A stretch of 64,000 nucleotides of DNA. It comes from Paractinoplanes polyasparticus. Its GTDB lineage: Bacteria; Actinomycetota; Actinomycetes; Mycobacteriales; Micromonosporaceae. This document shows, piece by piece, positions 50,739 through 59,321 of the stretch. The position numbers and the translations under genes were made by a program. The notes beneath the pieces were generated by a model, which saw only the letters and a program-made list of their open reading frames with translations, ran no database searches and had not been told where the DNA came from. The number at the start of each line of letters is the position of its first letter. Within the stretch, counting starts at the first letter, position 1. Where the stretch lies: the NCBI RefSeq assembly GCF_019710575.1, contig NZ_JAHWFK010000044.1, forward strand, positions 1 to 64,000. The letters run 5' to 3'.

Positions 50739-51038
50739 GTGCTTCCTCGGTCCGGTGATGTTCTCCACGTGACGAAGGCGGCGAGCGTCCAATTCGCAGC
50801 GCCGATGCTGTTCCGTGTCATCCGGGTCCACGACTGGCCGACCTACGACGGCTGGATCTGGCTGGACGGATACGAGCTGAACGCAGCGGGGGACGCGGTG
50901 GAGCGGCGATCGATCTTCGTTCAGGTCAGCGGCTTGCGGGCCGTCGGCAAGGCGCCCGACCCCCGGGCGCGCAACGGCCGCCAGCCCGGCCTGGTCAGCG
51001 GCACGGTCCAGCCCCGCGCGGTCCGTTCCAACCGCTGA
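50739..51038 (+). CDS. Conserved-looking 99-residue protein, unknown
   Basis: GTG 50739 has AGGAG five bases upstream. The product reads GDVLHVTKAASVQFAAPMLF, RVIRVHDWPTYDGWIWLDGY and RRSIFVQVSGL: a beta-rich core with many aromatics. The frame is open far upstream (to 50427), but that part has poor codon bias, so the short form is preferred. Divergent from the XRE/DUF397 pair. Function unknown. Confidence 0.68.
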   Translation: MLPRSGDVLHVTKAASVQFAAPMLFRVIRVHDWPTYDGWIWLDGYELNAAGDAVERRSIFVQVSGLRAVGKAPDPRARNGRQPGLVSGTVQPRAVRSNR

Positions 51039-51042
51039 CCGG

Positions 51043-52140
51043 TCAGTTCTGACCCTGGTCCGGCTCCTCCGTGGGACCGGTCGGTGTCGTGGGCGTGTTC
51101 GTGGCCTCGGCCGCGATCACCAGGGTGACCGTCGTGTCCGGTGGCACCTCCTGCCCCTCCACCGGGTCACTGTCGATCACCGTGCCCGCCGGCACGTCCG
51201 GCGCCTGCCGGTAGATCAGCCGGTAGTTCAGGCCGGTCGAGCGCAGCGCCGCCTGAGCCTCGCTCAACGCCAGCCCGCGCAGCGCCGGAATGATGACCTC
51301 GGCGCTGGTCGGATCGGTGGTGGACGGCTCCGGCGAGGGTGTGGTTGTGGTCGGCGTCGGACTGGGCGACGAAGGCTCGGTTGTGGCGGTCTCGGTGGGC
51401 GTGACCGTGTCGGTGGGCGTGGCCGCCGCACTGCTCGTGACGGGCGGTGCGGGCGTCTGCTCGTCGCTCGAGGTGTTCACGAGCAGATAGACCGCCCAGC
51501 CCAGCACGGCCAGCAGCACCAGGGCGATGATGCCGACGACGATCGGCATCCACCAGCGGTCGCGCTGCGGTGGCGGCGCGGCTGCGGCCCAGTCGACCTC
51601 GGGGTATCCGCGGCCCGGCTGCGGGGCGCGCACCTCGGCCCGGCCCGACCACGCGGGGTTGGCCCGGCTCGGGGCCCAGTCGTCGTTCACCGGCGGCAGG
51701 ATCGCGGTCGAACCGGGGCGGTTGGTGACCACGGTCGGCTCGTCCTGGACCGTCGGCACCTGGCGCGCGTCGTCCAGCGTGTCGTCGTCGCGGCTGCCCT
51801 TGCCGGGCAGTGTGTCCTCGTCATCGGGCGGAGGCACGGCGGCCCGGCCGACGGTCATCGCCTCGGCCGGGGTGCCACCCACCTGGGTGGAGTCCAGGTC
51901 AGCCGGGGTGCCACCCACCTGGGTGGAGTCCAGGTCAGCCGGGGTGCCACCCATCTGGGTGGCGTCGCGGTCAGCCGGGGCGCCATCCGGCTGGGGATCG
52001 GGATCAGCCGGCCCGCCGGGCGCTGAGGTGGCGTCGGAATCGGCTGGTTCGCCGCCCGCCGGGGCGGCTTTCGGCTCGGGAGGCGGGTCGTCGGCGTCGC
52101 CGGGCGAGAAACGTCGCGTCTCGTCGCTCTCGTCGGGCAT
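51043..52140 (-). CDS. PASTA-domain membrane protein without kinase domain
   Basis: A 365-residue protein: acidic, Pro/Thr-rich cytoplasmic N-terminus (about 1-195, including 12-residue repeats), one transmembrane helix (about 200-222, MPIVVGIIALVLLAVLGWAV), a Ser/Thr/Pro-rich stalk and one C-terminal PASTA domain (IIPALRGLALSEAQAALRST, PVEGQEVPPDTTVTLVIA). PASTA domains bind muropeptides. ATG 52140 follows AGGAGA. It could be an adaptor or decoy in the peptidoglycan sensing pathway; that is inference. Confidence 0.85.
   Translation of the reverse strand: MPDESDETRRFSPGDADDPPPEPKAAPAGGEPADSDATSAPGGPADPDPQPDGAPADRDATQMGGTPADLDSTQVGGTPADLDSTQVGGTPAEAMTVGRAAVPPPDDEDTLPGKGSRDDDTLDDARQVPTVQDEPTVVTNRPGSTAILPPVNDDWAPSRANPAWSGRAEVRAPQPGRGYPEVDWAAAAPPPQRDRWWMPIVVGIIALVLLAVLGWAVYLLVNTSSDEQTPAPPVTSSAAATPTDTVTPTETATTEPSSPSPTPTTTTPSPEPSTTDPTSAEVIIPALRGLALSEAQAALRSTGLNYRLIYRQAPDVPAGTVIDSDPVEGQEVPPDTTVTLVIAAEATNTPTTPTGPTEEPDQGQN
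51868..51980 (-). repeat. 36-bp coding tandem repeat, about three copies
   Basis: Near-identical 36-bp units encode GTPADLDSTQVG in the N-terminal part of the PASTA protein. Two copies are identical and the flanking ones diverge. Confidence 0.85.
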
Positions 52141-52293
52141 CGCCTCTCCTTGGGCTCGTTCACCAGCAGGGGTCAACGTATCGAATCTTGCGAGACATGT
52201 CTGGCCTCCGCAGGACAAACACACCAGGTGGCTACGGTTGAAACGCATACAGGGTCAGCGCCGCACCGATTCGCAGGCATCGGTGGGTACCGC

Positions 52294-52299
52294 TACAGT
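52294..52299 (+). promoter_or_regulatory. -10 element suggesting a leaderless transcript
   Basis: TACAGT ends eight bases before ATG 52307 and there is no ribosome site between them. Transcription would start at or next to the A of the ATG. Confidence 0.45.
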
Positions 52300-52306
52300 G
52301 CGGCCC

Positions 52307-53638
52307 ATGGCCGACAAGGGCTGGACGGCACGGATAGCCACGGCGGCGGGCGCCGCCGCGGGGACGGGCGCCGCGCAACTGGGCCTGGGCTACGGCCTGG
52401 GCGTGGTGGTGTGGCCGGTGACCCCGACCCCCGACGACAGCGCCTGGCTGGGCAGTCTCGGCTGGGCCACCTGGATCACGGCGAGCGCCACGGTGTTCGG
52501 GGCAGTGCTCGGCAGCCGCTACCGGGGCGGTCCGGGCCCCCGCACGAGCGCGGCCTGGCGCTTCGCCCTTGCCGCCTGCGCCGCGGTCGGTGCCCTCGTG
52601 ACTGTCGCCCTGATCGCGCTTCCAGCCCGTTCCGCCGTACGGCTGGACACCTTCTCGCCGCAGGTCATCGCCGGTGGCTACGCCGCGGTCGGCCTGGCGC
52701 TGGGCCTGGTGGTGGCGTTCTGGGCGGTGTCGTCGAGACCCGTCGCCGCCAACCTGATGGCCACCGGCGTCTGGCTGTGGGCGCTGGCCGTCGCCGGCAT
52801 CGTGGTCGAGCTGAGCACCAATCGGCAATCGGCCACCTATCTGACCAGCTGGCAGTTCGCCGAGGTGGCCAGCAGCGGCCGCTACGGCACCATCTACTGG
52901 CCGAGTGCCCTGCTCACGCTGGGCGCCGCCTTCCTGGTCGGCGCGCTGGCCGCCACCCCCGCCGCCCGGCGCGGCGACCTGGGCGTCGGCGCCACCACCT
53001 CCGGCGCCGCCGGCCCCCTACTGGTGGCCATCGCCTTCCTGGCCCTGGCGCCCCGCCTGACCGGAGCCCTGGGCGCGATCGAGTCGGCATACCTGATCGC
53101 TCCGTACGCGGCCCTGGCAGGTCTGGCCGGCTCGGCCTTGGCCGTAGCCACCGCCCGCGCGCTCGCCGATCGCCGATCCCGCCGCGCACAAGCCACCGCC
53201 GACCACCCGACGCAAGCAGCACCCGGCCCTCGCGCTCCCACGGAGCCCAGCGCCCGCCCGGCCGAAGCACCGACCCCCCGCCTCGCCCCCGTCGGCGTGG
53301 CCACGGTCGAAGAGACGCCACCCGCCAAGCCGAAGACCGGACTCTTCGGCCGGGTCAAGCCCCCCGCACCCGGGCCGGAACGCTCCGCCCAGGACATACC
53401 GGCCCAGCCCGCCCCCATCGCCAAGTCCGCGACCGAGAAGAACGACCCGCAGACGAACGGCAGGCCCGCGAGCGCCGTCGTCGACGCCGAGATAGCGTCG
53501 GCCGCCCGCCCTCGCCCGAAGCCACGAAAAGCCGCGACGGCTCCCGAAGCGCGCAAAACGCCGAAGTCCACCGTGACTCCGCCACCGACGGCACCCACCG
53601 TCGCGCAGATCAACCCCAAGCCGACGGCCAAGGACTGA
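52307..53638 (+). CDS. Multi-pass membrane protein with a long Pro/Ala/Lys-rich tail
   Basis: A 443-residue protein with about eight hydrophobic segments in residues 1-285 (for example AAWRFALAACAAVGALVTVALIA split, VIAGGYAAVGLALGLVVAFW, LLVAIAFLALAPRL) followed by a 155-residue basic, Pro-rich, probably cytoplasmic tail. ATG 52307 is chosen because it sits just after a TACAGT -10; the much longer upstream frame overlaps the PASTA gene and is not credible. No family recognised. Confidence 0.8.
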   Translation: MADKGWTARIATAAGAAAGTGAAQLGLGYGLGVVVWPVTPTPDDSAWLGSLGWATWITASATVFGAVLGSRYRGGPGPRTSAAWRFALAACAAVGALVTVALIALPARSAVRLDTFSPQVIAGGYAAVGLALGLVVAFWAVSSRPVAANLMATGVWLWALAVAGIVVELSTNRQSATYLTSWQFAEVASSGRYGTIYWPSALLTLGAAFLVGALAATPAARRGDLGVGATTSGAAGPLLVAIAFLALAPRLTGALGAIESAYLIAPYAALAGLAGSALAVATARALADRRSRRAQATADHPTQAAPGPRAPTEPSARPAEAPTPRLAPVGVATVEETPPAKPKTGLFGRVKPPAPGPERSAQDIPAQPAPIAKSATEKNDPQTNGRPASAVVDAEIASAARPRPKPRKAATAPEARKTPKSTVTPPPTAPTVAQINPKPTAKD

Positions 53639-53643
53639 GCGTT

Positions 53644-55146
53644 TCAGTCGGTGGGCCAGGTGTGCACGGGCTCGTTGGTGCGGTGCAACTCCGAGTAGCG
53701 CAGCAACATCTCGTGCAGGGCTGCGCTCCGGGAAAGACCGCGGCGCTCGGCGGAGCGTACGGCCCCGGTCTGCCACGACGCTCCGTTGCAACGCAGACGG
53801 CAGCGCTCGTCGATGATCCCCAGGAGCCGGTCGCGGGTCATCGGCTCCACGCCGTAGCGGTCCAGACCCTCGTACGCCAGGGGAAGCAGCACCGATCGCA
53901 CCAGCTCAGCCACCGGGATCTCACCCCGGCCGGGCCAATAGGCCGTCGCCTCGATCCCGCCGATCGCACCGGCGTGGAAGTTGTCCAGCGCCGCGGCGAA
54001 CGGCAGCCGGGACCAGATCGGGCGCTCGTCCTCGGCCAGCCGGCGCACCAGCCCGAAATAGAACGCGGCATTCGCCAGCAGGTCGGCCACGGTCGGGCCG
54101 GACGGCAGCACCCGGTTTTCCACCCGCAGGTGCGGCCGCCCGTCCATCACGTCGTAGACGGGCCGGTTCCAGCGATAGACCGTGCCGTTGTGCAGTCGCA
54201 GCTCGCCGAGCCGGGGCACCCCACCGGCCCGGAGCACCTCGATCGGATCCTCGTCCTCGAGGATCGGGAGCAGGGGCGCGAAGAAGCGGACATTCTCGTC
54301 GAAGAGGTCGGTCACCGACGTGATCCAGCGTTCCCCGAACCACACTCGCGGTCGTACACCCTGAGCCCTGAGCTCTTCCGGCCGGGTGTCGGTGGCCTGC
54401 TGGAACAGGGCGATCCGGGTCTCGGCCCAGAGCCGCCGGCCGTGCAGATAGGGCGAGTTGGCGCCGATCGCGACCTGGATGCCGGCGATGGCCTGGGACG
54501 CGTTCCAGTAGCTGTGGAAGCGATCGGGTGGCACCTGCAGGTGAAACTGGACACTCGTGCAGGCCGCCTCGGGGACGATCGAGGCGCTGGCGCTGCGGAG
54601 CCGCTCGACGCCCCGGATGTCGAGGTCGAACTGTTCGCCGCGGGCGCCGGCCATCTCGTCGTTGAGCAGGCGGTACCGCTCGTTGGCGCTGAGGTTCTCG
54701 AGCACCAGGTCGTCGGGCGACAGCGTCGGAAGCATGCCGATCATCACAATGCCGCAGTCCGTCCTGGCGGTGGCCCGGCGCAGGCTGTCGAGCAGATCGT
54801 GCTCGTAGTCGCCGAGGCCACGACCGGCGATCGACCGCGGCGGCGCGTTGAGTTCGAGGTTGAACCGGCCGAGTTCGGTCTGGAAGCACGGGTCGTCCAG
54901 TTCGGCCAGCACCTCGGCGTTGCGCATGGCGGGCCGGGCGTGCTCGTCGATCAGGTTGAGCTCGATCTCGAGCCCGGTCATGCCGTCGGAGTCGTCGAAC
55001 AGGCCCCGGTGGAGCATCTGGGCGAAGGCGTCGAGGCATCGGCGTACCTTCTGGCGGTAGGTGACGCGAGCCTCGGGGGCGAAGCCGAGAGTCGCGAGAT
55101 CCTTGCCCACTTGCCCTCCCGGGGCGGCCAGGGTCGGAACGGACAT
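53644..55146 (-). CDS. Glutamate-cysteine ligase (GCS2)-family protein
   Basis: A 500-residue GCS2/carboxylate-amine ligase family protein: GLEIELNLIDEHARPAM, TELGRFNLELNAPP, CGIVMIGMLPTL, TSVQFHLQVPPDRF and RVENRVLPSGPTVAD are family motifs for the ATP-grasp-like glutamine-synthetase fold. It may form a gamma-glutamyl amide, possibly gamma-glutamylcysteine. Actinomycetes use mycothiol instead of glutathione, so the product is uncertain (ergothioneine EgtA uses a similar reaction, but no egt genes are nearby). Confidence 0.82.
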   Translation of the reverse strand: MSVPTLAAPGGQVGKDLATLGFAPEARVTYRQKVRRCLDAFAQMLHRGLFDDSDGMTGLEIELNLIDEHARPAMRNAEVLAELDDPCFQTELGRFNLELNAPPRSIAGRGLGDYEHDLLDSLRRATARTDCGIVMIGMLPTLSPDDLVLENLSANERYRLLNDEMAGARGEQFDLDIRGVERLRSASASIVPEAACTSVQFHLQVPPDRFHSYWNASQAIAGIQVAIGANSPYLHGRRLWAETRIALFQQATDTRPEELRAQGVRPRVWFGERWITSVTDLFDENVRFFAPLLPILEDEDPIEVLRAGGVPRLGELRLHNGTVYRWNRPVYDVMDGRPHLRVENRVLPSGPTVADLLANAAFYFGLVRRLAEDERPIWSRLPFAAALDNFHAGAIGGIEATAYWPGRGEIPVAELVRSVLLPLAYEGLDRYGVEPMTRDRLLGIIDERCRLRCNGASWQTGAVRSAERRGLSRSAALHEMLLRYSELHRTNEPVHTWPTD

Positions 55147-55222
55147 CGATCATCACTCTGTGACCGATTGCTTGCTTTGCGTCTACCTTGCCATTCCGGA
55201 TTGGGGCGCGCCACACAACGAC

Positions 55223-55254
55223 GAACCGCCGCCCGGAGGCCCGGACGGCGGTTC
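55223..55254. terminator. Hairpin downstream of the YceI gene
   Basis: Nine-bp arms GAACCGCCG (55223-55231) and CGGCGGTTC (55246-55254) lie 17 bases after the yceI stop on its strand. No T-run. Confidence 0.6.
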
Positions 55255-55270
55255 GACAGTGGACGGTGGA

Positions 55271-55849
55271 TCAGGCGCGGCGGATGGCCTCGCCCTCGAT
55301 CTCAATCTTGATCTTCTTGCTCACCATGACGCCGCCGCTCTCGAGGGCCATGTTCCAGGTCAGGCCCCACGCCTCGCGGTCGATCTCGGCGGTCGCGCTG
55401 AAACCGAAGACGGCCTGGCCGTACGGGCTGGTGCCGGCGCCCTCGAACTCGACGAGCAGCTCGACCGGCTTGGTCACGTCCTTGATGGTGAGCTCGCCGT
55501 TGAGCACGAACTCGCCGCCCGCGTGGCTCTTGATGCCGGTGCTGCGGTAGGTCATGACCGGGTACTTCTCGGACTCGAAGAAGTCACCGCTGCGCAGGTG
55601 GTTGTCCCGGTCGACCTGGCCGGTCTCGATGCTGGCGGTGTTGATCGTCGCCTCGACCGAGGACGTCAGCGGGTCCTCGCCGATCGTGATGACAGCAGAC
55701 GCGTCCGCGAACTGACCGCGAACCTTGCTGACCATGAGGTGTCGCGCCACAAAGCCGACCCGCTTGTGCGCGGCGTCCAGGTCGTACGTGCCGGCGGCCG
55801 GGATCTGCAGACCCTCGTACGCACGGGTGGTGGCGACGGACTCGGTCAT
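55271..55849 (-). CDS. YceI-family lipid-binding protein
   Basis: A 192-residue lipocalin-like beta-barrel: GTYDLDAAHKRVGFVARHLM, KVRGQFADASAVI, VEATINTASIETGQVDRDNH, LRSGDFFESEKYPVM and TAEIDREAWGLTW are the YceI signatures. No signal peptide is present, so it is cytosolic here. Family members bind polyprenoids or fatty amides. ATG 55849 follows AAGGAA. Divergent from a MarR regulator, which probably controls it. Confidence 0.92.
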   Translation of the reverse strand: MTESVATTRAYEGLQIPAAGTYDLDAAHKRVGFVARHLMVSKVRGQFADASAVITIGEDPLTSSVEATINTASIETGQVDRDNHLRSGDFFESEKYPVMTYRSTGIKSHAGGEFVLNGELTIKDVTKPVELLVEFEGAGTSPYGQAVFGFSATAEIDREAWGLTWNMALESGGVMVSKKIKIEIEGEAIRRA

Positions 55850-55902
55850 GACTGGTTCCTTCTCTCGAAGAGCGGTGGTCGGTGTTTGTGTGACGGAGCA
55901 AT

Positions 55903-55920
55903 AATATGCCAAGCAATATT
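55903..55920. promoter_or_regulatory. Near-palindrome AATATGC-caa-GCAATATT in the yceI/marR spacer
   Basis: AATATGC (55903-55909) and GCAATATT (55913-55920) form an AT-rich near-palindrome with one base inserted in one arm, in the 103-bp divergent spacer. It fits a MarR-family operator overlapping both promoters. Confidence 0.5.
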
Positions 55921-55952
55921 CCGCGTGTCAAGGTCCGGTGTAGGATGGGTAC

Positions 55953-56438
55953 GTGAGTACGGATCTGGATGACCCCCGCTTCACCGCGTTCGGCCTGTTC
56001 GCCGAGGCGTTCACGGGGCTGACCAATCGCTTCGCCGCCCAGTTCGAGGAGCACCGCCTCTCGCCCGTCGAGTTCGAGGTGTTGATGCGTCTGGCCCGCT
56101 CGCCGGGCCGGCGCCTACGGATGACGGACCTCGCCGGTCAGACCTCCTTGTCCACCAGCGGAGTGACCCGCGTCGTCGACCGCATGGACCGTGACGGGCT
56201 GGTACGCCGCGAGGCCTGCCCGAGCGACCGGCGCAGCTCGTTCGCCGTGATCACCGAGGCCGGCGTGAGCCGCCTCGACGAGGTCCTTCCCGGCCACCTC
56301 GAACTGCTCCAGCAGTGGTTCATCGGCCAGCTCACCCCGGGCCAGCTCGACGGCATGCTTGAGTCGTTGCGCACCATCCGTGACGCGGTCAACCCGTGCG
56401 CGACGGCCGGCACCACCGAGGAACGCCCGGCCGCCTGA
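55953..56438 (+). CDS. MarR-family transcriptional regulator
   Basis: A 161-residue winged-helix regulator: LSPVEFEVLMRLARSPGRRL, MTDLAGQTSLSTSGVTRVVDRM (recognition helix) and GLVRREACPSDRRSSFAVIT (wing). GTG 55953 after AGGA. It has a Cys in the wing region. It is divergent from yceI, its most likely target. Confidence 0.92.
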   Translation: MSTDLDDPRFTAFGLFAEAFTGLTNRFAAQFEEHRLSPVEFEVLMRLARSPGRRLRMTDLAGQTSLSTSGVTRVVDRMDRDGLVRREACPSDRRSSFAVITEAGVSRLDEVLPGHLELLQQWFIGQLTPGQLDGMLESLRTIRDAVNPCATAGTTEERPAA

Positions 56439-56696
56439 GCACGGTTCCTTGATCAATGAGGACACTCGACGAGGTCGTCACAAAACGGTCCGTGACGGTC
56501 GCGCCGGAAGTTCTGAGGGAAACCGGCAGAACTACCGGCAGAACCGGGCGACTCGGCGGTCTAAACGGACAAATCTGCCGTGTTCCTGTGACCCGCGCGG
56601 CTACTGTGATCCACGCAGGGGGATGCGGCGCGACCGAGGCGACGGCGGGGCTTGACGGGGGAGCTTCGTTCTCGCCGCGTAACTGGCGGGCGTTGC

Positions 56697-56734
56697 GACG
56701 GTCGGCGCGTGGGGGGCACGCCATGCCGACCGTC
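56697..56734. terminator. Bulged hairpin between convergent genes
   Basis: Ten-bp arms GACGGTCGGC and GCCGACCGTC (56697-56706 and 56725-56734) plus an inner five-bp stem GCGTG/CACGC with loop GGGGG and a CAT bulge. It lies in the 346-bp spacer (56439-56784) between convergent marR and the STAND regulator. The rest of the spacer holds no gene I can support. Confidence 0.55.
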
Positions 56735-56784
56735 CACGCCCGGCCAGCCCTGTAAAACCCCGAGTTTGTCGGTCTTCGAGCCCG

Positions 56785-59223
56785 TCAGTCTTCGAGCAGG
56801 GCCCTAGTAGTCTGCGGCCCGAGCCGCTCGCGTTCCCGGGCCAGCAGCACGATCCCGCCGGATCGGCACATCTTGCCCAGCCGGCTGACGGCCGCGGCCC
56901 GCTGATCCGGATCGGGCGTGCTGATGATCAGCCCGACCAGGGCCGCCACCACGTCGCGAGGATCATGGGTCCCGTCGTACGCCTCGGCCGCGCGCGCGAA
57001 GTTCTCGGCCGCCCGCTTCGGCTCGCCCCGGCGCAGCGCGATCGCCGCCGCCACCACCGCCGCCGGACCGTCCTGGGCGCCGTCCTCGTCACCCGGGCCG
57101 AGCTGCTCGAGCACGGAGGTCGCCTCGCCCACCCGGCCCGAGTCGGCCAGAGCCAGACCGATGGTCGCGAGCAGCCGCCGCCGGTGACCGGGGTCGCCCA
57201 GTCCGGCCAGCCCGATCATCGCGCTGCGGCCCAGTCGCTCGGCCTCCTCCAGCTGCCCGTCCAGGCGGGCCACCTCGGCCAGGTTGGCCTGGGCCAGAAT
57301 GCGCAACCGCTGCTCGCCGCACCGCCCGGCCAGCCGATCGACCGCGGCCAGCCGGGATCGGGCCGCGGCCAGGTCACCGCGACGGATCTCGTGCCAGACC
57401 AGGTTGTTCTCGGCCACGGCCAGGTCGCGGTCGTTGCCGCCGTGCCGGGCCAGTTCGAGGGCGGCCTCGGCGTGTCCGCGGGCCTCGTCGTAGGCGCCGG
57501 TGCTCATCCACAGCGCGGCCAGCTGGGCGTGCGCGGTGAGCTGACCGGCAAAGTCGTCCAGCCGTTCGAAGTCGGCCAGAGCCTCGCGCGCCGATTCGAG
57601 CTCTTCCGCACCGGCACCGTGCTCACGGGCCAGCTGGGCCAGGCCGATGCGGGCCCACGCGCGGGTGGCCGGGTCGGCGTCCGCGGTCCGCGGGTCGTCG
57701 AGCAACCGTCGCAGCCACTGGCGGCCGGTCACGTCGCGCCCCCGGAACCGCCACCAGCGTGGCAGCGCCGCGGCGAGGCGCAGGGCCGTGTGCGGATCGT
57801 CACCGGCCGCGTGGGCCAGGGCGGTGCCGAAGTCGCCGGCCACGTCGTCGAGGCGTCCGGCCGCCTCGGGCAACCGGGTGCCGGTCAGGTCGGGCCAGAT
57901 CTGCTCGGCCAGGTCGGCCATCACCCGCGCGTGGCGCCGGCGGGCCTCGGCCAGTTCCCCCTCGGCGGCTGCGCGCTCGGCGGCGTAGTCGCGCACCACG
58001 TCGAGCAGGCGGAACCGGAACGTCCGACTGCCGCGCACGCTGAGCAGGCCCAGTTCGAGCAGCCGGTCGAGCAGGTGGACGACGTCCGTACGAGGCTCGT
58101 CGACCAGCTGCTCGGCCAGGCCGATCGACCAGCGGTAGCGGAACATCGCCAGCCGCCGCAGCGCGCGTTGTTCCTGCGGGTTGAGCAGCCGGTAGCTGGT
58201 CGCCACCGCGTCGCGCAGCGACACCGACCCCGGCCGGTCGAGGTCGAGCACCCGGTCGCCGTAGCGGTCGAGGATCTCGGGCACGGTCAGCACCCGGCCG
58301 CGGGCGGCGGCCAGCTCGATGGCCAGCGGCAACCCGCCCAGTCGACGGACCAGCGCCGCGACCGCCACGACCTCGTCGGGCTCGGGATCGGCCCGGCGCA
58401 CCTGGGCCAGTCGTTCCAGGAACAGGGCCACGGCCGGGTACGCCAGCAGGTCGCTCAGGCTTCCGGCGGCCTCGGGCGGCGGCGCCGTCAGCGGGGCCAA
58501 CGGCCAGACCCGCTCCGTGCTCAGCCCGACCGGGTGCCGGCCGGTGGCCAGGAACCGCAGCGTCGGCAACCGCTCGAGCAGGTGGGCCAGCATCTCGGCG
58601 GTCGCGTCGGGCGACCGCTCGACGGCGTCGACGAAGACCATGGCGGCCCGGCCCCCGAAACGCGCGGGCAGGTCGTCGGGCCGCCCGACGCCGAACTCGG
58701 CGGCGATGCTGCCGAGCATCTCGCCCGCTGTGCAGCCATCGGTGACCACGATGCCGGCCACCCCGCCCGGATAGGCCGCGGCCACCCGGTGCGCGGCCGC
58801 GAAGGCGAGGCTGGTCTTGCCCACCCCGGCCAGGCCGACCAGGGTGAGACCGCGGGGGCCGTCCGGCCCGGACAGCTGGGTGGTGATCTCGGCCAGGTCG
58901 TCACCGCGGCCGATCAACTCGCCGGGCGGCGGCACCCGCTGGAAGCCGGTGGGCGGCAGCGGCTCCTCGGTGGCCTGGCCACGCGCCGCGGCCAGGAAGG
59001 ACTCGCGGTCGCCGTCGTCCAGTCCGAGCGCGTCGGCGAGCAGGCCGACCGTGGTGCGCTGCGGACGGGACGAGCGGCCCCGTTCCAGGTCACGAACCGT
59101 GCGCACGCCGACGCCGGCACGGACGGCCAGCTCTTCCTGGGTCAGCTTGGCCCGCAGGCGCGCACGGCGCAGTACGGCGTCGAACCCGGATCCGCCCTGG
59201 TCCGGTGCGGTATCTGCCCCCAT
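56785..59223 (-). CDS. XRE-STAND-TPR regulator (AfsR-like NB-ARC ATPase)
   Basis: An 812-residue protein: N-terminal XRE helix-turn-helix (about 12-70; RLRAKLTQEELAVRAGVGVR), NB-ARC/STAND ATPase (Walker A GLAGVGKT at 130-137; Walker B AAMVFVDAVE; LGGLPLAIELAAARG as the GLPLA motif), and a C-terminal array of about six TPR repeats (ELARHGGNDRDLAVAENN, RLRILAQANLAEVARLDGQL). It resembles the AfsR/SARP-family STAND proteins but has XRE instead of a SARP domain. It probably oligomerises on ligand or ATP and controls target promoters. ATG 59223. Targets not evident. Confidence 0.9.
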   Translation of the reverse strand: MGADTAPDQGGSGFDAVLRRARLRAKLTQEELAVRAGVGVRTVRDLERGRSSRPQRTTVGLLADALGLDDGDRESFLAAARGQATEEPLPPTGFQRVPPPGELIGRGDDLAEITTQLSGPDGPRGLTLVGLAGVGKTSLAFAAAHRVAAAYPGGVAGIVVTDGCTAGEMLGSIAAEFGVGRPDDLPARFGGRAAMVFVDAVERSPDATAEMLAHLLERLPTLRFLATGRHPVGLSTERVWPLAPLTAPPPEAAGSLSDLLAYPAVALFLERLAQVRRADPEPDEVVAVAALVRRLGGLPLAIELAAARGRVLTVPEILDRYGDRVLDLDRPGSVSLRDAVATSYRLLNPQEQRALRRLAMFRYRWSIGLAEQLVDEPRTDVVHLLDRLLELGLLSVRGSRTFRFRLLDVVRDYAAERAAAEGELAEARRRHARVMADLAEQIWPDLTGTRLPEAAGRLDDVAGDFGTALAHAAGDDPHTALRLAAALPRWWRFRGRDVTGRQWLRRLLDDPRTADADPATRAWARIGLAQLAREHGAGAEELESAREALADFERLDDFAGQLTAHAQLAALWMSTGAYDEARGHAEAALELARHGGNDRDLAVAENNLVWHEIRRGDLAAARSRLAAVDRLAGRCGEQRLRILAQANLAEVARLDGQLEEAERLGRSAMIGLAGLGDPGHRRRLLATIGLALADSGRVGEATSVLEQLGPGDEDGAQDGPAAVVAAAIALRRGEPKRAAENFARAAEAYDGTHDPRDVVAALVGLIISTPDPDQRAAAVSRLGKMCRSGGIVLLARERERLGPQTTRALLED

Positions 59224-59321
59224 GACACCGAACTTAAGGTGGGTTAACCCGCCCGGCGAGCAGAGATCCGCCCGTGTCGGATTGCGGACCGATCACTACG
59301 CGTCCAAAAGCCGCGAAGGGT

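Noticed and set aside
52150..55311. 1053-codon plus-strand frame
   Set aside because: Shadow of the membrane-protein gene and antisense to the GCS2 gene; Arg/Gly/His-rich with no domain, typical of high-GC out-of-frame reading.
56456..56755. 99-codon plus-strand frame in the marR/STAND spacer
   Set aside because: No ribosome site, poor codon bias, overlaps a terminator-like hairpin.
56965..59247. 760-codon plus-strand frame
   Set aside because: Antisense to the XRE-STAND-TPR gene, whose Walker A motif and TPRs are evident.
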